From JBJXFY01 sp046155815 (lineage in GTDB: Bacteria > Verrucomicrobiota > Verrucomicrobiia > Limisphaerales > CAIMTB01), in the NCBI GenBank assembly GCA_046155815.1, contig JBJXFY010000045.1, positions 1-20,705 on the forward strand: a DNA stretch of 20,705 bases, given 5' to 3'. Position 1 is the stretch's first letter; each line of letters begins with the position of its first letter. The notes under the pieces were generated by a model, which made no database searches, was not told where the DNA came from, and saw nothing but the letters and a program-made list of their open reading frames with translations. Shown here one piece after another: positions 14,801 through 20,705 of this stretch. The position numbers were made by a program, and so were the translations under genes.

Positions 14801-17415
14801 GTGAGGCGGAAGACGCCCGGCGTGCCGCGGCCCTCGTCCATGTCGGCGACCTTGGCGGCCGTGACGCGGGGCGCCGGCTCGGCGATGAGGTCGGCGCGGG
14901 TGCCGCTGAAGCGGTCGAGCTGGAACGGCAGCGAGAAGTTCAGGGGCTCGACGACATGGCCGTATTTATGCGCGGCGAGGTCGTAGGCGCCGTTGGTCAG
15001 GCCGACAAGCGTGTAGGCGCCGTCGCTGTCCGTGAGCGCGTGGGCGTAGCCGGGAGCGTAGAGCGAGTTCGTGCCCTCCAAGCCGTTGTGGACCCACACG
15101 CCGGCGAGCGGCTGGCCGGCATTGTCCACCACCTGGCCCGTGACGCGCAGCGTGGTCACCGTGCCGACCCGGACGACCAGATGCTTTGAGGTCACGCCAC
15201 CTTTCAGGTCGCTCACCTCGACGCGCACGACGTAGTCGCCGGGGGCGCCCCACGAGCGGGAGGCCGTGGCGGCGTTGGGGGCGGTGTCCAGGTCGCCGAA
15301 GTCCCACCAGTAGGCGAGGCGGTCGCCGTCCTCGTCCGTCGCGGCGGCGGTGAACACCACTTCCTGGCCGGGTGCCACCTGGAGCGCCGCGGCCTCGAGC
15401 GTGACGGCCGGCGGGCGGTTTGACGGGAAGGGGCCGCGGTTCACCACCACGTCCACCCAGCCGGGCAAGGGGCCGAGGTCGGGGTTGGCCGGCGGGTTCG
15501 TATCCACGATGCTTGCGCCCACCAGGCCGAGGCCGAAGCTGGCGACGGGGGTGACAAAAATCTGCGCTTCCTCGTCGGCGAAGGTGCGGCCCACGCCGAG
15601 GCGGGCGTCCTGGAGTTCGGCGGGCGTGCCCGGCGTGGTGTCGAGCAGCTCGGTGTCGCCGAGGGACTGGTGCCAGCCGTTCCAATGCAGTTCAACGCCG
15701 GGGCGGCTGTTGAAGCCGAGATTCACCGCCGGGTTCTGCCGCACGCTCAGCCAATAGTTCCGCTCCGGGTCCTTGCCGACGGCCAGCGCGTACTTCAGGC
15801 CGCTAAAGAGCCGGCCGGCATCGTGGGCATACAGGCGGTGCTGCCCGTTGGTGGCGACCTCGTGCAGGTTGTCCACGGGGATCCACGACAGGTAGAGCTT
15901 GTGCAGGGCGTTGTACTCCCCATCCGGCGCGGGGCCGCCGCCCATCACGTCATACGGGTCGCCATACTCGATGTCGTCGCCGGGGCCGATCACCGAATCG
16001 AGCCCGACGCGGCTCGCGCTGTCGAAGGGCAGGTTCTGCGTGTCCTCGGGCAGCGGGGGGCGGGTGGTGCGCCAGAAGTTGGCATGGGCCAGCCCCAGGT
16101 TGTGGCCGAGCTCATGGATGATGACGCCGAGGCCGGAGCCCTGGAGCCAGGCGCCGCGCCCGCCGACTGCGCCAAGGCCGCCCCACGTGAAGCCGGGCAC
16201 GTTCTCATGCCGGACCATGTCGAGGTCGTAGGCGGTGAAATCAAACCCGGCCGCGGCAGTCGCCGCCCGCGCGTCCTCGAGCAACGCGCCTGGCCCGACG
16301 GCGGCGTAGTACATCTTGGGCTGCGGCAGCGTCACCAGCGGCCCGACGGTGGTGGCCACGGAGAGCTGGTTGTAGGAGGCGCGCACGAAGTAGTCGTTGG
16401 CCGCGCTCATGACGTCGTGGGCCTCGCCCTCGGTGATCGGTTCACGCGGGTCATCCGGGAACTTCACGCGCATGAAGAGCAGCGTCTTGCGGCCGAGCGT
16501 CCACTCGGGGCTGACCGGCGGATCCGTCGGGCGGCGGAACCCGCTGTCCGCCGCGGCCAGCCGGCGCAGGAAGCCCGCCGTGACCGTTCTGTTGGCCAGC
16601 ACCGTGAACTCGCCGCCGTGCTCCACCACGACGCGTGTTGCGGCGTCCGCGGTGCGGCCCGTGAGCGCGCAGCGCGCGTCGGCGGCAATCCGGCCCGCCG
16701 CCGCCAGCGCGTCGGCCTCCGCCCGCTCCAGCACCCGGCCCGCCTCCTCGCCGATCGCCAGCACATCGTCCACCGCGATGCCATGGATGGCCAGCTGCCG
16801 TACCGACTGCTGCTTCACGCGGCGCCCGTACACAAAGGCGCGCCACGTCCGATCCTCGGTCTTGAAATAGCGCAGCATCCCGCCCTGCGCCTCGCGCCGC
16901 CACGGCGCGTCCGCGAATGCGCACAGCACCATGAACTCGCCCGCCGCGCTCACCGGCTCCTCGAGCAGCGCCACCACCTCGGCCGGCATTGTCTGCCGCA
17001 CGGACCAAGGCACCGCCGCGGCCAGCGCCCGCGCCGGGTCGGCCGGGATCAGCGCTCGCAGCACCTCGCGCCGCGCCGTGGCCAGCGCCACGCCCTCATC
17101 AAGGCTGACCGCCCCGCCGGCGGCAACCTGCCGCGACCAGACATCAAACGCGGCGAACACCGCCGCCGGGGCATCCTGCGGCGTCGGGCGGGCAGCCGCG
17201 GCGGCCACGGGCCCCGCGGCTGGCCCGGCCGCCACGGACTCGGCCGAGCCCGGCGAGGCCGCCCGTTCCTTCACTGGAACGGGGGCCGCCGCCACCGCCT
17301 GCAAGTCGGCGGAGCGTGGGGCGACCAAAGGCCCGGACCTCCGGGCGGACGCGATGATGAGCGCGAGAAAGGCCGTGGCGACGATCAGACCCACGGCGAG
17401 GTATCGGCGTTGCAT
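8821..17415 (-). CDS. Giant secreted metzincin-type protease with PKD, Calx-beta, delta-60 propeller and adhesion domains
   Basis: A 2864-residue surface or secreted protein. In order: hydrophobic signal/anchor (about 7-22); Ala/Pro-rich and helical pro-region (30-300); protease core with HELGHNLGLAH (434-444, zinc ligands H434, H438, H444, base E435) and Met-turn YDVMGG (M491), most like M11/gametolysin-type metzincins; PKD (about 665-748, WWDFGD); carboxypeptidase-regulatory-like fold (751-838); nine Calx-beta-like domains (847-1993); seven delta-60 repeats (1996-2351); two more Calx-beta (2352-2577); InlB/Big-type repeat ending YEFVQWEG...LTARF (2580-2647); jelly-roll-like domain (2650-2782); Ig-like tail SYTLEASADMRTW...FYRALAK (to 2864). 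Expected location is outside the cell, with calcium stiffening the Calx-beta stalk. Composition matches the host. Peptidase class is inferred from motifs; substrate is unknown. The ATG starts directly at the signal sequence. Confidence 0.92.
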   Translation of the reverse strand: MQRRYLAVGLIVATAFLALIIASARRSGPLVAPRSADLQAVAAAPVPVKERAASPGSAESVAAGPAAGPVAAAAARPTPQDAPAAVFAAFDVWSRQVAAGGAVSLDEGVALATARREVLRALIPADPARALAAAVPWSVRQTMPAEVVALLEEPVSAAGEFMVLCAFADAPWRREAQGGMLRYFKTEDRTWRAFVYGRRVKQQSVRQLAIHGIAVDDVLAIGEEAGRVLERAEADALAAAGRIAADARCALTGRTADAATRVVVEHGGEFTVLANRTVTAGFLRRLAAADSGFRRPTDPPVSPEWTLGRKTLLFMRVKFPDDPREPITEGEAHDVMSAANDYFVRASYNQLSVATTVGPLVTLPQPKMYYAAVGPGALLEDARAATAAAGFDFTAYDLDMVRHENVPGFTWGGLGAVGGRGAWLQGSGLGVIIHELGHNLGLAHANFWRTTRPPLPEDTQNLPFDSASRVGLDSVIGPGDDIEYGDPYDVMGGGPAPDGEYNALHKLYLSWIPVDNLHEVATNGQHRLYAHDAGRLFSGLKYALAVGKDPERNYWLSVRQNPAVNLGFNSRPGVELHWNGWHQSLGDTELLDTTPGTPAELQDARLGVGRTFADEEAQIFVTPVASFGLGLVGASIVDTNPPANPDLGPLPGWVDVVVNRGPFPSNRPPAVTLEAAALQVAPGQEVVFTAAATDEDGDRLAYWWDFGDLDTAPNAATASRSWGAPGDYVVRVEVSDLKGGVTSKHLVVRVGTVTTLRVTGQVVDNAGQPLAGVWVHNGLEGTNSLYAPGYAHALTDSDGAYTLVGLTNGAYDLAAHKYGHVVEPLNFSLPFQLDRFSGTRADLIAEPAPRVTAAKVADMDEGRGTPGVFRLTRDGATNDVLRVFFRLAGADADDLEPYPDFEVQTNTVETVFGPAAIPLEFFYADIPAGETGVDVSLTPLADGETEGPEKLHLTIAYPVSFVVTNAESTNYFDIPGWERRTVNGTERWHQTRPEYRLGHSPTADLTITDDRPAAQPVVSLVAFDSATSENAEDAAVVLLTRFGTPVGEELTVRLLVEGTATSGEDYRALATNVVIPAGRDFTLLRVEARSDSYVEGNETVLIRLVAQPGYTIGESSALVTIVDNDLPVVTAHAVAPRAAEAGGTGGIRFQRSGDLTFPLAVDYLLTGTATAGADYARPAGQITIPAGAAAATLGIAVLGDGVREGDETIVVTIGDSPLYNLGQPGRAVITILDAQTPTVTVSAPDNEAVEGGEGGQFRITRSPTSGALTVIYRFSGTARHQGDFIASGGSVTIPSGQAGVNIDLTTINDAFREDDELAVLELLPDPAYQIGEPGQAAVAIQDDDGGAQPAVGFALLTSSAPESAGEVNLAVQVSANPAEGDENIITVEYDVLGGTAARGVDYVLDSGTVTFAYVDPDSDDPYINRVVFIPLTITEDVLLETDETVVVRLRLAGTTNAPAEPGPGDPIDTDADGVFDACDTDGDGQPDVVGECPGGTPADVSFNGLPDVYLVHALTIRDNDRGLVSVAASTNILREGGSSGAFLISRTGGTAQPATVVLQVHGTAVAGSDFAALPNFVTFAPGVASVTLPVVPLDDPVQEYREEIRLTLLAAPGYALGEVAATITIEDNDGTIEFTALDHYVNEADGVAEILVRRTSDTTTAAVAAYEALAGTAVPGGTNNPSTGDFLPVSGLLEFAPGELTKTFAVPLINNTNRNFGDRTVRLRLSRASGLFPLGGQSTATLHIADDDGAPADLEITAEDTDFEAGDGARFTVRRRGDATPPLTLLYFTQDGTATSGTDYEPVPAGVLEFAAGQEAAEFRVPFLDDAEVEEDEQFEVVLTDASGVPLVTLVLTIENDDTLIEFGLANPEVNEDAGVIEISVRRRGFTAPAMLVDFASSNLTAVAGADFEAATGTLTFLGDRTEPATDGSGSVIALAGETNKVIAVRILNDDAGELDERFLLALLNPRLASPPGTGTIAFGTNVPAVVTIKDNEAPGEVDEGFNPGLGADALVRAVAVQEDGKVVIAGDFSTVNGTVLPRVARLHNDGLVDNSFNPGRGLDGPPYALAVLRDGRVLAGGAFTNAGQVPRRFLVRFEADGSSLPGPNVPAPNGVVRALAALPDGGALVGGDFTAVGGQPRGGVARLRPDSSLDPDFLPGPGAAGGVRALAADADGRSLVGGGFRNYDGSGLNHLVRLDVDGRLDASWLGASPNGVVHAVAVQSDGRILLGGAFTEVGRLPRRGVARLNGDGTVDVTFDPGEGPDGPVFAVADGGEGRVLVAGGFGTVDGEVRGGFARLAADGTVDADFAGPGANGAVHGLALQADGAFFIGGAFTEVNGLPRRRIARIHGDDKFLSGQVQFSASAYEVGEGAGRIVVDVLRSGSAKEAATVDYRAAPGTAGDPGDFLATLGTLRFAAGQTNATFTVTIQQDSLAEGDETFRLDLTNAAAVNLGRRSAAIVTIVDDEAAVAFTVLHAEVEEGATNVVLTLRRTGDLSVAAQLQLETADGTARTGEDYSATQAVVEFAAGVESVEIAVAILDDDVLEDAETFTVTITGASPPPLAVGTQGEVVVTILDNDSPPTSWLLAVQPADGGTVAPAGGRFPTNSVVTVTATPQRDYEFVQWEGTVASADNPLQLLMDRDHVLTARFRPREYLETFEGGSFGGLPWQFGGEAAWTITDVTAAGGRFSARSGLIGHSQSSRLILDYETGPGAGTFDYRVSSEADWDWLEFWVDGARVAKWAGEVPWQTHTFNVTAGRHRFEWRYARDRNFVGGQDAAWIDNLDLPAAVTVPTGALPAPTLALTPRAGGGMVVKVLGQSGRSYTLEASADMRTWRPVATQVMSGALLFIEDTEGRSAIRFYRALAK
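9685..10362 (-). repeat. Two Calx-beta domains after the propeller
   Basis: Two tandem units of about 110 residues in the giant protein, each with the Calx-beta pattern: an acidic VGEGAG or VEEGAT opening, a GTA-x-x-x-DY/F centre, LRFAAGQ or VEFAAGV, an LAEGDETF or LEDAETF strand, and a closing VTI-DDE or VTILDND. Confidence 0.85.
10365..11430 (-). repeat. Seven delta-60 repeats, probable seven-bladed beta-propeller
   Basis: Seven units of about 50 residues follow the pattern (F-x-P)...V-x-A-hydrophobic...DG-hydrophobic...GG-F-x...ARL-x-x-DG-x-x-D. The recurring core is GGAFTEV or GGDFTAV. Two units share an exact 17-base DNA match (10415-10431 and 10718-10734), both coding GGAFTEV, a sign of fairly recent duplication or gene conversion. 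Seven repeats is the number needed for a closed propeller. Confidence 0.85.
11437..14875 (-). repeat. Nine tandem Calx-beta-like domains
   Basis: Nine divergent units of about 105-150 residues in the giant protein, most closing on a DND/DDD calcium-type signature that also links to the next unit. The first is irregular, with extra loops (residues about 847-1010). The fifth carries an inserted D-rich calcium-loop segment near 12895-13020. The ninth has a longer central loop. The eighth and ninth keep clear GTATSGTDY- and AVAGADF-type centres. Confidence 0.82.
12895..13020 (-). other. Thrombospondin-3/dockerin-like calcium loop inserted in a Calx-beta domain
   Basis: Within the fifth Calx-beta unit the protein reads DTDADGVFDACDTDGDGQPD (about residues 1466-1485), then a second cysteine in VVGECPGG. 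D-x-D-x-D-G loops bind calcium in TSP type 3 repeats, and the two cysteines could form a disulfide. The Calx-beta final strand resumes as LTIRDND. Confidence 0.65.
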
Positions 17416-17479
17416 GAGGAAAATTGCGGAGAACCAAACGGAACGGAATTAACGGCAGGGTGCTCCCCGGCCCATCAAG

Positions 17480-17485
17480 TGTCAA
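17480..17485 (-). promoter_or_regulatory. Possible -35 hexamer of the giant protein gene
   Basis: On the minus strand an exact TTGACA lies 65 bp upstream of the ATG. At 17-bp spacing the -10 position reads CACCCT, which keeps only the second A and last T of TATAAT. The leader after it is the most A/T-rich non-coding stretch nearby (GTTAATTCCGTTCCG). Weak but plausible. Confidence 0.3.
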
Positions 17486-17558
17486 CGGGACCCCTGTGAC
17501 GGGCTGGTTGCAGCACCCCGGCCGGGTGACAGGTAGCCGGCCGCACCAACGCGCGGAA

Positions 17559-17578
17559 GTGGGCGTCTGCCCGCCCAC
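17559..17578 (-). terminator. Hairpin after the cardiolipin synthase gene
   Basis: GTGGGCG (17559-17565) pairs perfectly with CGCCCAC (17572-17578) around a 6-base loop, starting 7 bases after the synthase stop. No U-run follows. Together with the 170-bp gap before the giant gene, it suggests the two genes are separate transcripts. Confidence 0.4.
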
Positions 17579-17585
17579 CCCGGCC

Positions 17586-19016
17586 TCACAGCACCGGCCC
17601 CAGCAGCCGCGCGGCCCGAGCCGCCACCTGGAAGGGGTAAGGGCGCCGGCGCAGCTCGTCGCCGCCCACTTCGTCGCTGGCCGCAAAGTCCGCCTCGAAC
17701 ATCGCCGCCACGTCCGCCGCCAGCCGCGGGCAGGCCGCCGCCATCGTCAGCTCGAAGTTCAGCCGGAAGGAGCGGTTGTCGAAGTTCGCCGTGCCCACCG
17801 CGGCCAGGGCGTCGTCCACCAGCACCACCTTGCGGTGCAGGAAGCCGTCGTGCCGGCGGAAGACACGGATGTCCGTGCCCCGCAGCTCGTCCAGGAAAGC
17901 AAACGCCGCCAGCCACACGATGCGGTGGTCCGGCCGGCCCGGCAGCACCACGCGCACGTCCACGCCGCGCAGCGCCGCCAGCCGCAGCGCGTCCTCGATG
18001 GACTCGTCCGGCACGAAGTACGGCGTGGCGATCCAGAGGCGCCGCCGCGCCATCCCCAGCGCGTGCAGGAAGAACATCGTGCAGCGCTCGAACTCATCCG
18101 TCGGCCCCGTGGCCAGCGGCAGCACGGCGGCGTCCCCGGCGGGCGCGCCGGGCGGCAGCGGCTCGATCACCTCGCGCGTGGCCCAGTACCAGTCCGCCAG
18201 GAACGACGCTTGCGCCGCCGCCGCCGCCGGCCCCGTCACCTCGACGTGCGCGTCGTGCCACGGGCCGAGCGGCCCCTCGCCGAGATACTCCACGCCGATG
18301 TTGTTGCCGCCCACCAACGCCACCCGGCCGTCCGCCACGAGCAGCTTGCGGTGGTTGCGGAAGTTCACCTGCCACCGGTCCGCCCAACGGCGGCTGGTCC
18401 GGAACCGCGCCACCCGCACCCCGGCCGCGGCCAGCCCGTCGTCGTACTCCCGCGGCAGCCCGTGGCAGCCCATGGCGTCGCCCAAGAAATGCACCCGCAC
18501 GCCGGCCCGGGCGCGCGCCGCCAGCCGCGCCTGCACCTCGCGCCCCAACCGGTCGTCGCGCACGATGAAGCTCTGCACCAGGAGCACGCGCTCCGCCGCC
18601 GCGATGGCCGCAAACATCGCGTCGAACGTCTCGCGCCCCGTCGGCAGCAGCCGCACGCGGTTGCCCGCCGTAAATGGAAGTTCGGCCAGCCGCTCGATCG
18701 CCAGCACCTCGGCCGGCAGCGCGGCGGCGCGACCGGAACGCAACCCGGCCAGCAGGCCCGCAAGCTGGGGCCGGTGCTCTCGCCGGGCCCGCGCCAGCGC
18801 GTCCGCGTAGCTCTGGAACTTGAACGTCCGCAGCAGCCAGTACGCCGGCAGCGCGGCCGGCGGGAACAGCAGCAGCGAGACCACCCAGCCGATCGTCCCC
18901 TCGACCGTCCGCGTGCGGCCCAGCGCGTGCAGCGCGGAGAGGAATCCGGCCACGTAAAGGGTGGCCGTCAGCAGCACGCCCGCCACGGCGAGCACGGTGG
19001 TCGTCAGCGCCGGCAC
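17586..19016 (-). CDS. cls: Cardiolipin synthase, two-HKD phospholipase D family
   Basis: A 476-residue membrane enzyme of the ClsA type that joins phosphatidylglycerol molecules into cardiolipin. Seen: two N-terminal membrane spans (about 5-31 and 41-62), then two phospholipase D domains with HKD motifs H222-R-K224-LLVA-D229 and H394-R-K396-VVLV-D401, each followed by a family G/N/S block (GGNNIGVEY at 236-244; GTANFDNRS at 408-416), plus ATPYFVPDE (330-338). Length is close to E. coli ClsA. The start was placed at a GTG just before the first membrane span because no ATG fits; the frame runs about 95 codons further upstream but that part is arginine/proline-rich and lacks protein character. 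A few codons of error in the start are possible. A transphosphatidylase acting on other alcohols is the main alternative. Confidence 0.9.
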   Translation of the reverse strand: MPALTTTVLAVAGVLLTATLYVAGFLSALHALGRTRTVEGTIGWVVSLLLFPPAALPAYWLLRTFKFQSYADALARARREHRPQLAGLLAGLRSGRAAALPAEVLAIERLAELPFTAGNRVRLLPTGRETFDAMFAAIAAAERVLLVQSFIVRDDRLGREVQARLAARARAGVRVHFLGDAMGCHGLPREYDDGLAAAGVRVARFRTSRRWADRWQVNFRNHRKLLVADGRVALVGGNNIGVEYLGEGPLGPWHDAHVEVTGPAAAAAQASFLADWYWATREVIEPLPPGAPAGDAAVLPLATGPTDEFERCTMFFLHALGMARRRLWIATPYFVPDESIEDALRLAALRGVDVRVVLPGRPDHRIVWLAAFAFLDELRGTDIRVFRRHDGFLHRKVVLVDDALAAVGTANFDNRSFRLNFELTMAAACPRLAADVAAMFEADFAASDEVGGDELRRRPYPFQVAARAARLLGPVL

Positions 19017-19340
19017 GGCAGGTTCAGGCCGGAGGCTTCGAGACCGGGGCGGAACGGCCGGGCGCGGCCTCCGCACGGTTCCAGGTCGATGGGCGGCTTC
19101 ATGTCTCCGCACCGACCCTCCCGCCCCGGGAGCGGTCCCGTCGAGCCTGATGCGGGCTCTGTCCCCATCGTCCCCGCATTCCCGGGCTTCTCCTTGACCC
19201 GGTTGAGCACGGGAAACGAGGAGCGGCGATGAACAACGGCAGCCGAAGCGGCACGGCAGCACCCGGCGGCGCCAGCGGCGGAAATGCCGCTTGGCGGGCA
19301 TGCCCGAAGCTGCTACCCCGTCCTCTCAACGGGGACCATC
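19017..19340. other. Divergent intergenic region between cls and the thioredoxin gene
   Basis: These 324 bases hold no gene I can support. Seen: a perfect 12-bp palindrome CGGGCATGCCCG at 19295-19306, a TTGACC at 19194-19199 with no good -10 partner, and a GAGGAG five bases before an ATG at 19229 whose frame is not that of the thioredoxin gene. A hairpin abuts the thioredoxin start. Promoters for both flanking genes should lie here but none is clear. Confidence 0.5.
19316..19334 (+). promoter_or_regulatory. Hairpin covering the ribosome-binding region of the thioredoxin gene
   Basis: CCCCGT (19316-19321) pairs with ACGGGG (19329-19334) around a 7-base loop, ending 6 bases before the ATG. The 3' arm contains the only Shine-Dalgarno-like bases (GGGGA), so folding would hide them. 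A 6-bp stem can arise by chance in such GC-rich DNA. Confidence 0.3.
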
Positions 19341-20432
19341 ATGACACCACTTCGCGCCCTCCTGTTTCCGGCCTTCCTTCTGTTGGCCGCCGCCGTCGCG
19401 GCCGCACCGGCCAACGACGCGTTTCACAGCCGCATCACGCTCGCCGGCACCAACGTCACCATGACCGGCAGCAACGCCGGAGCGTCGAGGCAGCCGGGCG
19501 AGCCGTGGCACAACGGCGACACCGAGGGCCGCTCAGTCTGGTGGTCATGGACGGCGCCGCAGGACGGGTGGTTCACCCTGAGCACGGCTGGCAGCACCTT
19601 CGACACCGTGCTCGCCGTGTACGCCGGCTCGAGCCTCGCGTCGCTGGAGCTGGTCGAAGTGAACGACGACGACGAGGACAGCGACCTGCTGACCAGCCGG
19701 CTCACCTTGCGCGCCCGCGCCGGCACCGCCTACGCGATCGCCGTGGAGGGTTACGACGTGACGGACACCGGCACGATCCGGCTCCAGCTCGCCGCGACGG
19801 ACCCGCCGCTGGCCCCGGCCTGGCGGATGCGCGACGTGGACGGCCAGTGGGTGTCCTCCACGAACTTCGCCGGCAAGGTGGTCATCCTCGACTTCTGGGC
19901 GACGTGGTGCGGGCCGTGCCTCCAGGAGATTCCCGGCTTCCTGAGCCTGGACGCGAAGTATCGCGACCAGGGGCTGGAGATCGTGGGCGTGGCCATGGAC
20001 GCCGCGGGAGCGTCCATCGTGCGCCCCTTCCTTGCCCAGCACGGCATCACCTACCACACGGTGATCTCCTCCGCGGCGGTCGAGGCGGCCTACGGTGGCA
20101 TCGAGTTCCTGCCCACCACGTTCATCATTGACCGCGAGGGCGTCATCGTCGGCCGGCACGTCGGCTACCGGGACGAATGGGAGTTCGAGGCGGAAATCCT
20201 CCCGCTGCTCGCCGCGGTTCCACCGCCGCCGCCAAACCCCTCGATCGCGCGGCGGGGAAACGAACTGCTGCTCTCCTGGCCGGCTGGCGGACCGGCCGTG
20301 ACGGTCGAGCGCGCGGACGCGGTGGACGGGCCGTGGGCCTCCATCATGCCGTCGCCCGTCACGACCAACGGCGTGACGGAGGCGGCGTTAGCCGCGCCGG
20401 GCCGGGGCGGCTTCTTCCGGCTGCGGCGCTGA
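19341..20432 (+). CDS. Secreted TlpA-like thioredoxin with N-terminal beta-sandwich and C-terminal Ig-like tail
   Basis: A 363-residue exported protein. Seen: signal peptide (1-22, cut near AAA-AP); a domain at about 24-150 starting PANDAF with GRSVWWSWTAP (63-73), STFDTVLAVYAG (85-96) and NDDDEDSD (108-115), resembling the PPC-type pre-peptidase C-terminal sandwich; a thioredoxin fold (160-290) with C190 and C193 in WATWCGPC and the cis-proline P258 in FLPTTF; a proline hinge (293-300); and an Ig-like tail (303-363) ending GGFFRLRR. The WCGPC pair indicates disulfide exchange outside the cytoplasm, as in TlpA/ResA, but the partners are unknown. The ATG chosen begins the signal peptide; an in-frame ATG at 19284 would add 19 residues that spoil it. 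The 3' end overlaps the RND gene by 45 bp, tail to tail. Confidence 0.9.
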   Translation: MTPLRALLFPAFLLLAAAVAAAPANDAFHSRITLAGTNVTMTGSNAGASRQPGEPWHNGDTEGRSVWWSWTAPQDGWFTLSTAGSTFDTVLAVYAGSSLASLELVEVNDDDEDSDLLTSRLTLRARAGTAYAIAVEGYDVTDTGTIRLQLAATDPPLAPAWRMRDVDGQWVSSTNFAGKVVILDFWATWCGPCLQEIPGFLSLDAKYRDQGLEIVGVAMDAAGASIVRPFLAQHGITYHTVISSAAVEAAYGGIEFLPTTFIIDREGVIVGRHVGYRDEWEFEAEILPLLAAVPPPPPNPSIARRGNELLLSWPAGGPAVTVERADAVDGPWASIMPSPVTTNGVTEAALAAPGRGGFFRLRR

Positions 20433-20705
20433 GGCCGCCGCCGGCCGGCCGGCCAACCACCCGCGCCAGTGCAGCCGGCCGCGCGCGTCGTCCAGCAGCG
20501 AGTACACCACCGGCGTCACCAGCAGCGTCAGCAGCAGGCAGAGCGTCTGCCCACCGATGACGACCACGGCCACCGCCCGCCGCTCCTCCGCGCCGGGGCC
20601 GGTGCCGACGGCCAGCGGCAGCATCCCCGCCACGAGCGCGAGGGTCGTCATCAGGATCGGTCGCAGGCGGTCGCGGTTCGCCTCGAGGATGGCCCCGAGC
20701 CGGTC
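20388..20705 (-). CDS. RND efflux pump inner-membrane protein, C-terminal fragment (gene continues beyond window)
   Basis: The last 105 residues of an AcrB/HAE1-type proton-driven efflux pump. Seen: LRPILMTTLALVAGMLPLAV, then GTGPGAEERRAVAVVVIGGQ and the final membrane span TLCLLLTLLVTPVVYSLLDD, the standard end of these roughly 1000-residue pumps, followed by a polar tail (ARGRLHWRGW...PEEAAPARRG). The start lies outside the window, so pump subtype and partner adaptor cannot be judged. Its stop (TAA) lies inside the convergent thioredoxin gene. Confidence 0.92.
   Translation of the reverse strand, partial: DRLGAILEANRDRLRPILMTTLALVAGMLPLAVGTGPGAEERRAVAVVVIGGQTLCLLLTLLVTPVVYSLLDDARGRLHWRGWLAGRPAAASAPQPEEAAPARRG

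Noticed and set aside
15670..17499. 609-codon open frame on the + strand opposite the protease part of the giant gene
   Set aside because: It mirrors the GC-biased codon positions of the real minus-strand gene, is rich in R/A/H/G, and shows no domain. The minus strand has clear signal peptide, zinc motif and PKD.
17424..19232. 602-codon + strand frame opposite cardiolipin synthase
   Set aside because: Arginine/glutamine/histidine-rich translation with no motif; the opposite strand carries both HKD motifs in order.
19101..19232. Possible 43-residue + strand small protein (MSPHRPSRPG...TGNEERR)
   Set aside because: No ribosome site before its ATG, no recognisable fold, proline/serine/arginine content typical of non-coding GC-rich DNA.
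19229..20131. ATG with a good GAGGAG ribosome site opening a 300-codon + frame
   Set aside because: It runs out of frame through the thioredoxin gene and reads as R/G/H-rich shadow; only the thioredoxin frame shows WCGPC and a signal peptide. A very short leader peptide cannot be excluded.
1..20705. Defence, phage, CRISPR or secondary-metabolite system
   Set aside because: No array of spaced repeats, no nuclease, helicase, integrase, transposase or NRPS/PKS-type gene was seen; every sizeable region is explained by the genes listed.

Overview
The window is very GC-rich (about two thirds G+C by eye) and its coding strands end most codons in G or C. The best guess for the host is a Verrucomicrobiota bacterium of the Pedosphaera/Limisphaera/Opitutus kind. 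The reasons are a secreted DUF1080 protein, a giant Calx-beta/delta-60 repeat protein, a secreted thioredoxin with an 'ANDAF...GRSVWWSWTAP' domain, and Ig-like C-terminal tails ending in F/Y-R. This is inferred from family habits; there is no rRNA or other marker to fix it. No tRNA, rRNA, CRISPR array, insertion sequence or phage gene was seen.

Layout. 1-38: tail of a + strand gene. 113-2981: a divergent pair, a secreted DUF1080 sugar-hydrolase-like protein (-) and a fused amino-sugar kinase/MurQ etherase (+). The 190-bp gap between them holds a perfect 14-bp LacI-type palindrome. 3021-7669: a minus-strand run read in the order LytTR response regulator, glycyl-tRNA synthetase, AI-2E family permease, LarB; the last three are tightly packed. 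7787-8725: fabD (+). 8726-8820: hairpins between convergent genes. 8821-17415: one 2864-residue secreted protein (-) with a metzincin-type protease core, PKD, eleven Calx-beta-like domains, a seven-repeat beta-propeller and C-terminal adhesion-type domains. 17586-19016: cardiolipin synthase (-). 19341-20432: secreted TlpA-like thioredoxin (+). 20388-20705: C-terminus of an RND efflux pump (-), overlapping the thioredoxin gene tail to tail.

How the genes fit. The left end suggests use of cell-wall amino sugars: a kinase and a MurNAc-6-phosphate etherase in one chain would take MurNAc to GlcNAc-6-phosphate, apparently under a sugar-responsive repressor. The middle is mostly housekeeping (translation, fatty-acid synthesis, nickel-pincer cofactor). 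The right half is cell-surface biology. The strongest anomaly is inside the glycyl-tRNA synthetase gene: a stretch of about 520 bp drops to about 46% G+C with A/T-ending codons while staying in frame, as if an internal block came from another genome. I found no convincing wholly new multi-gene system. The mosaic synthetase, the kinase-etherase fusion with its operator, and the giant surface protease are the items most worth following.
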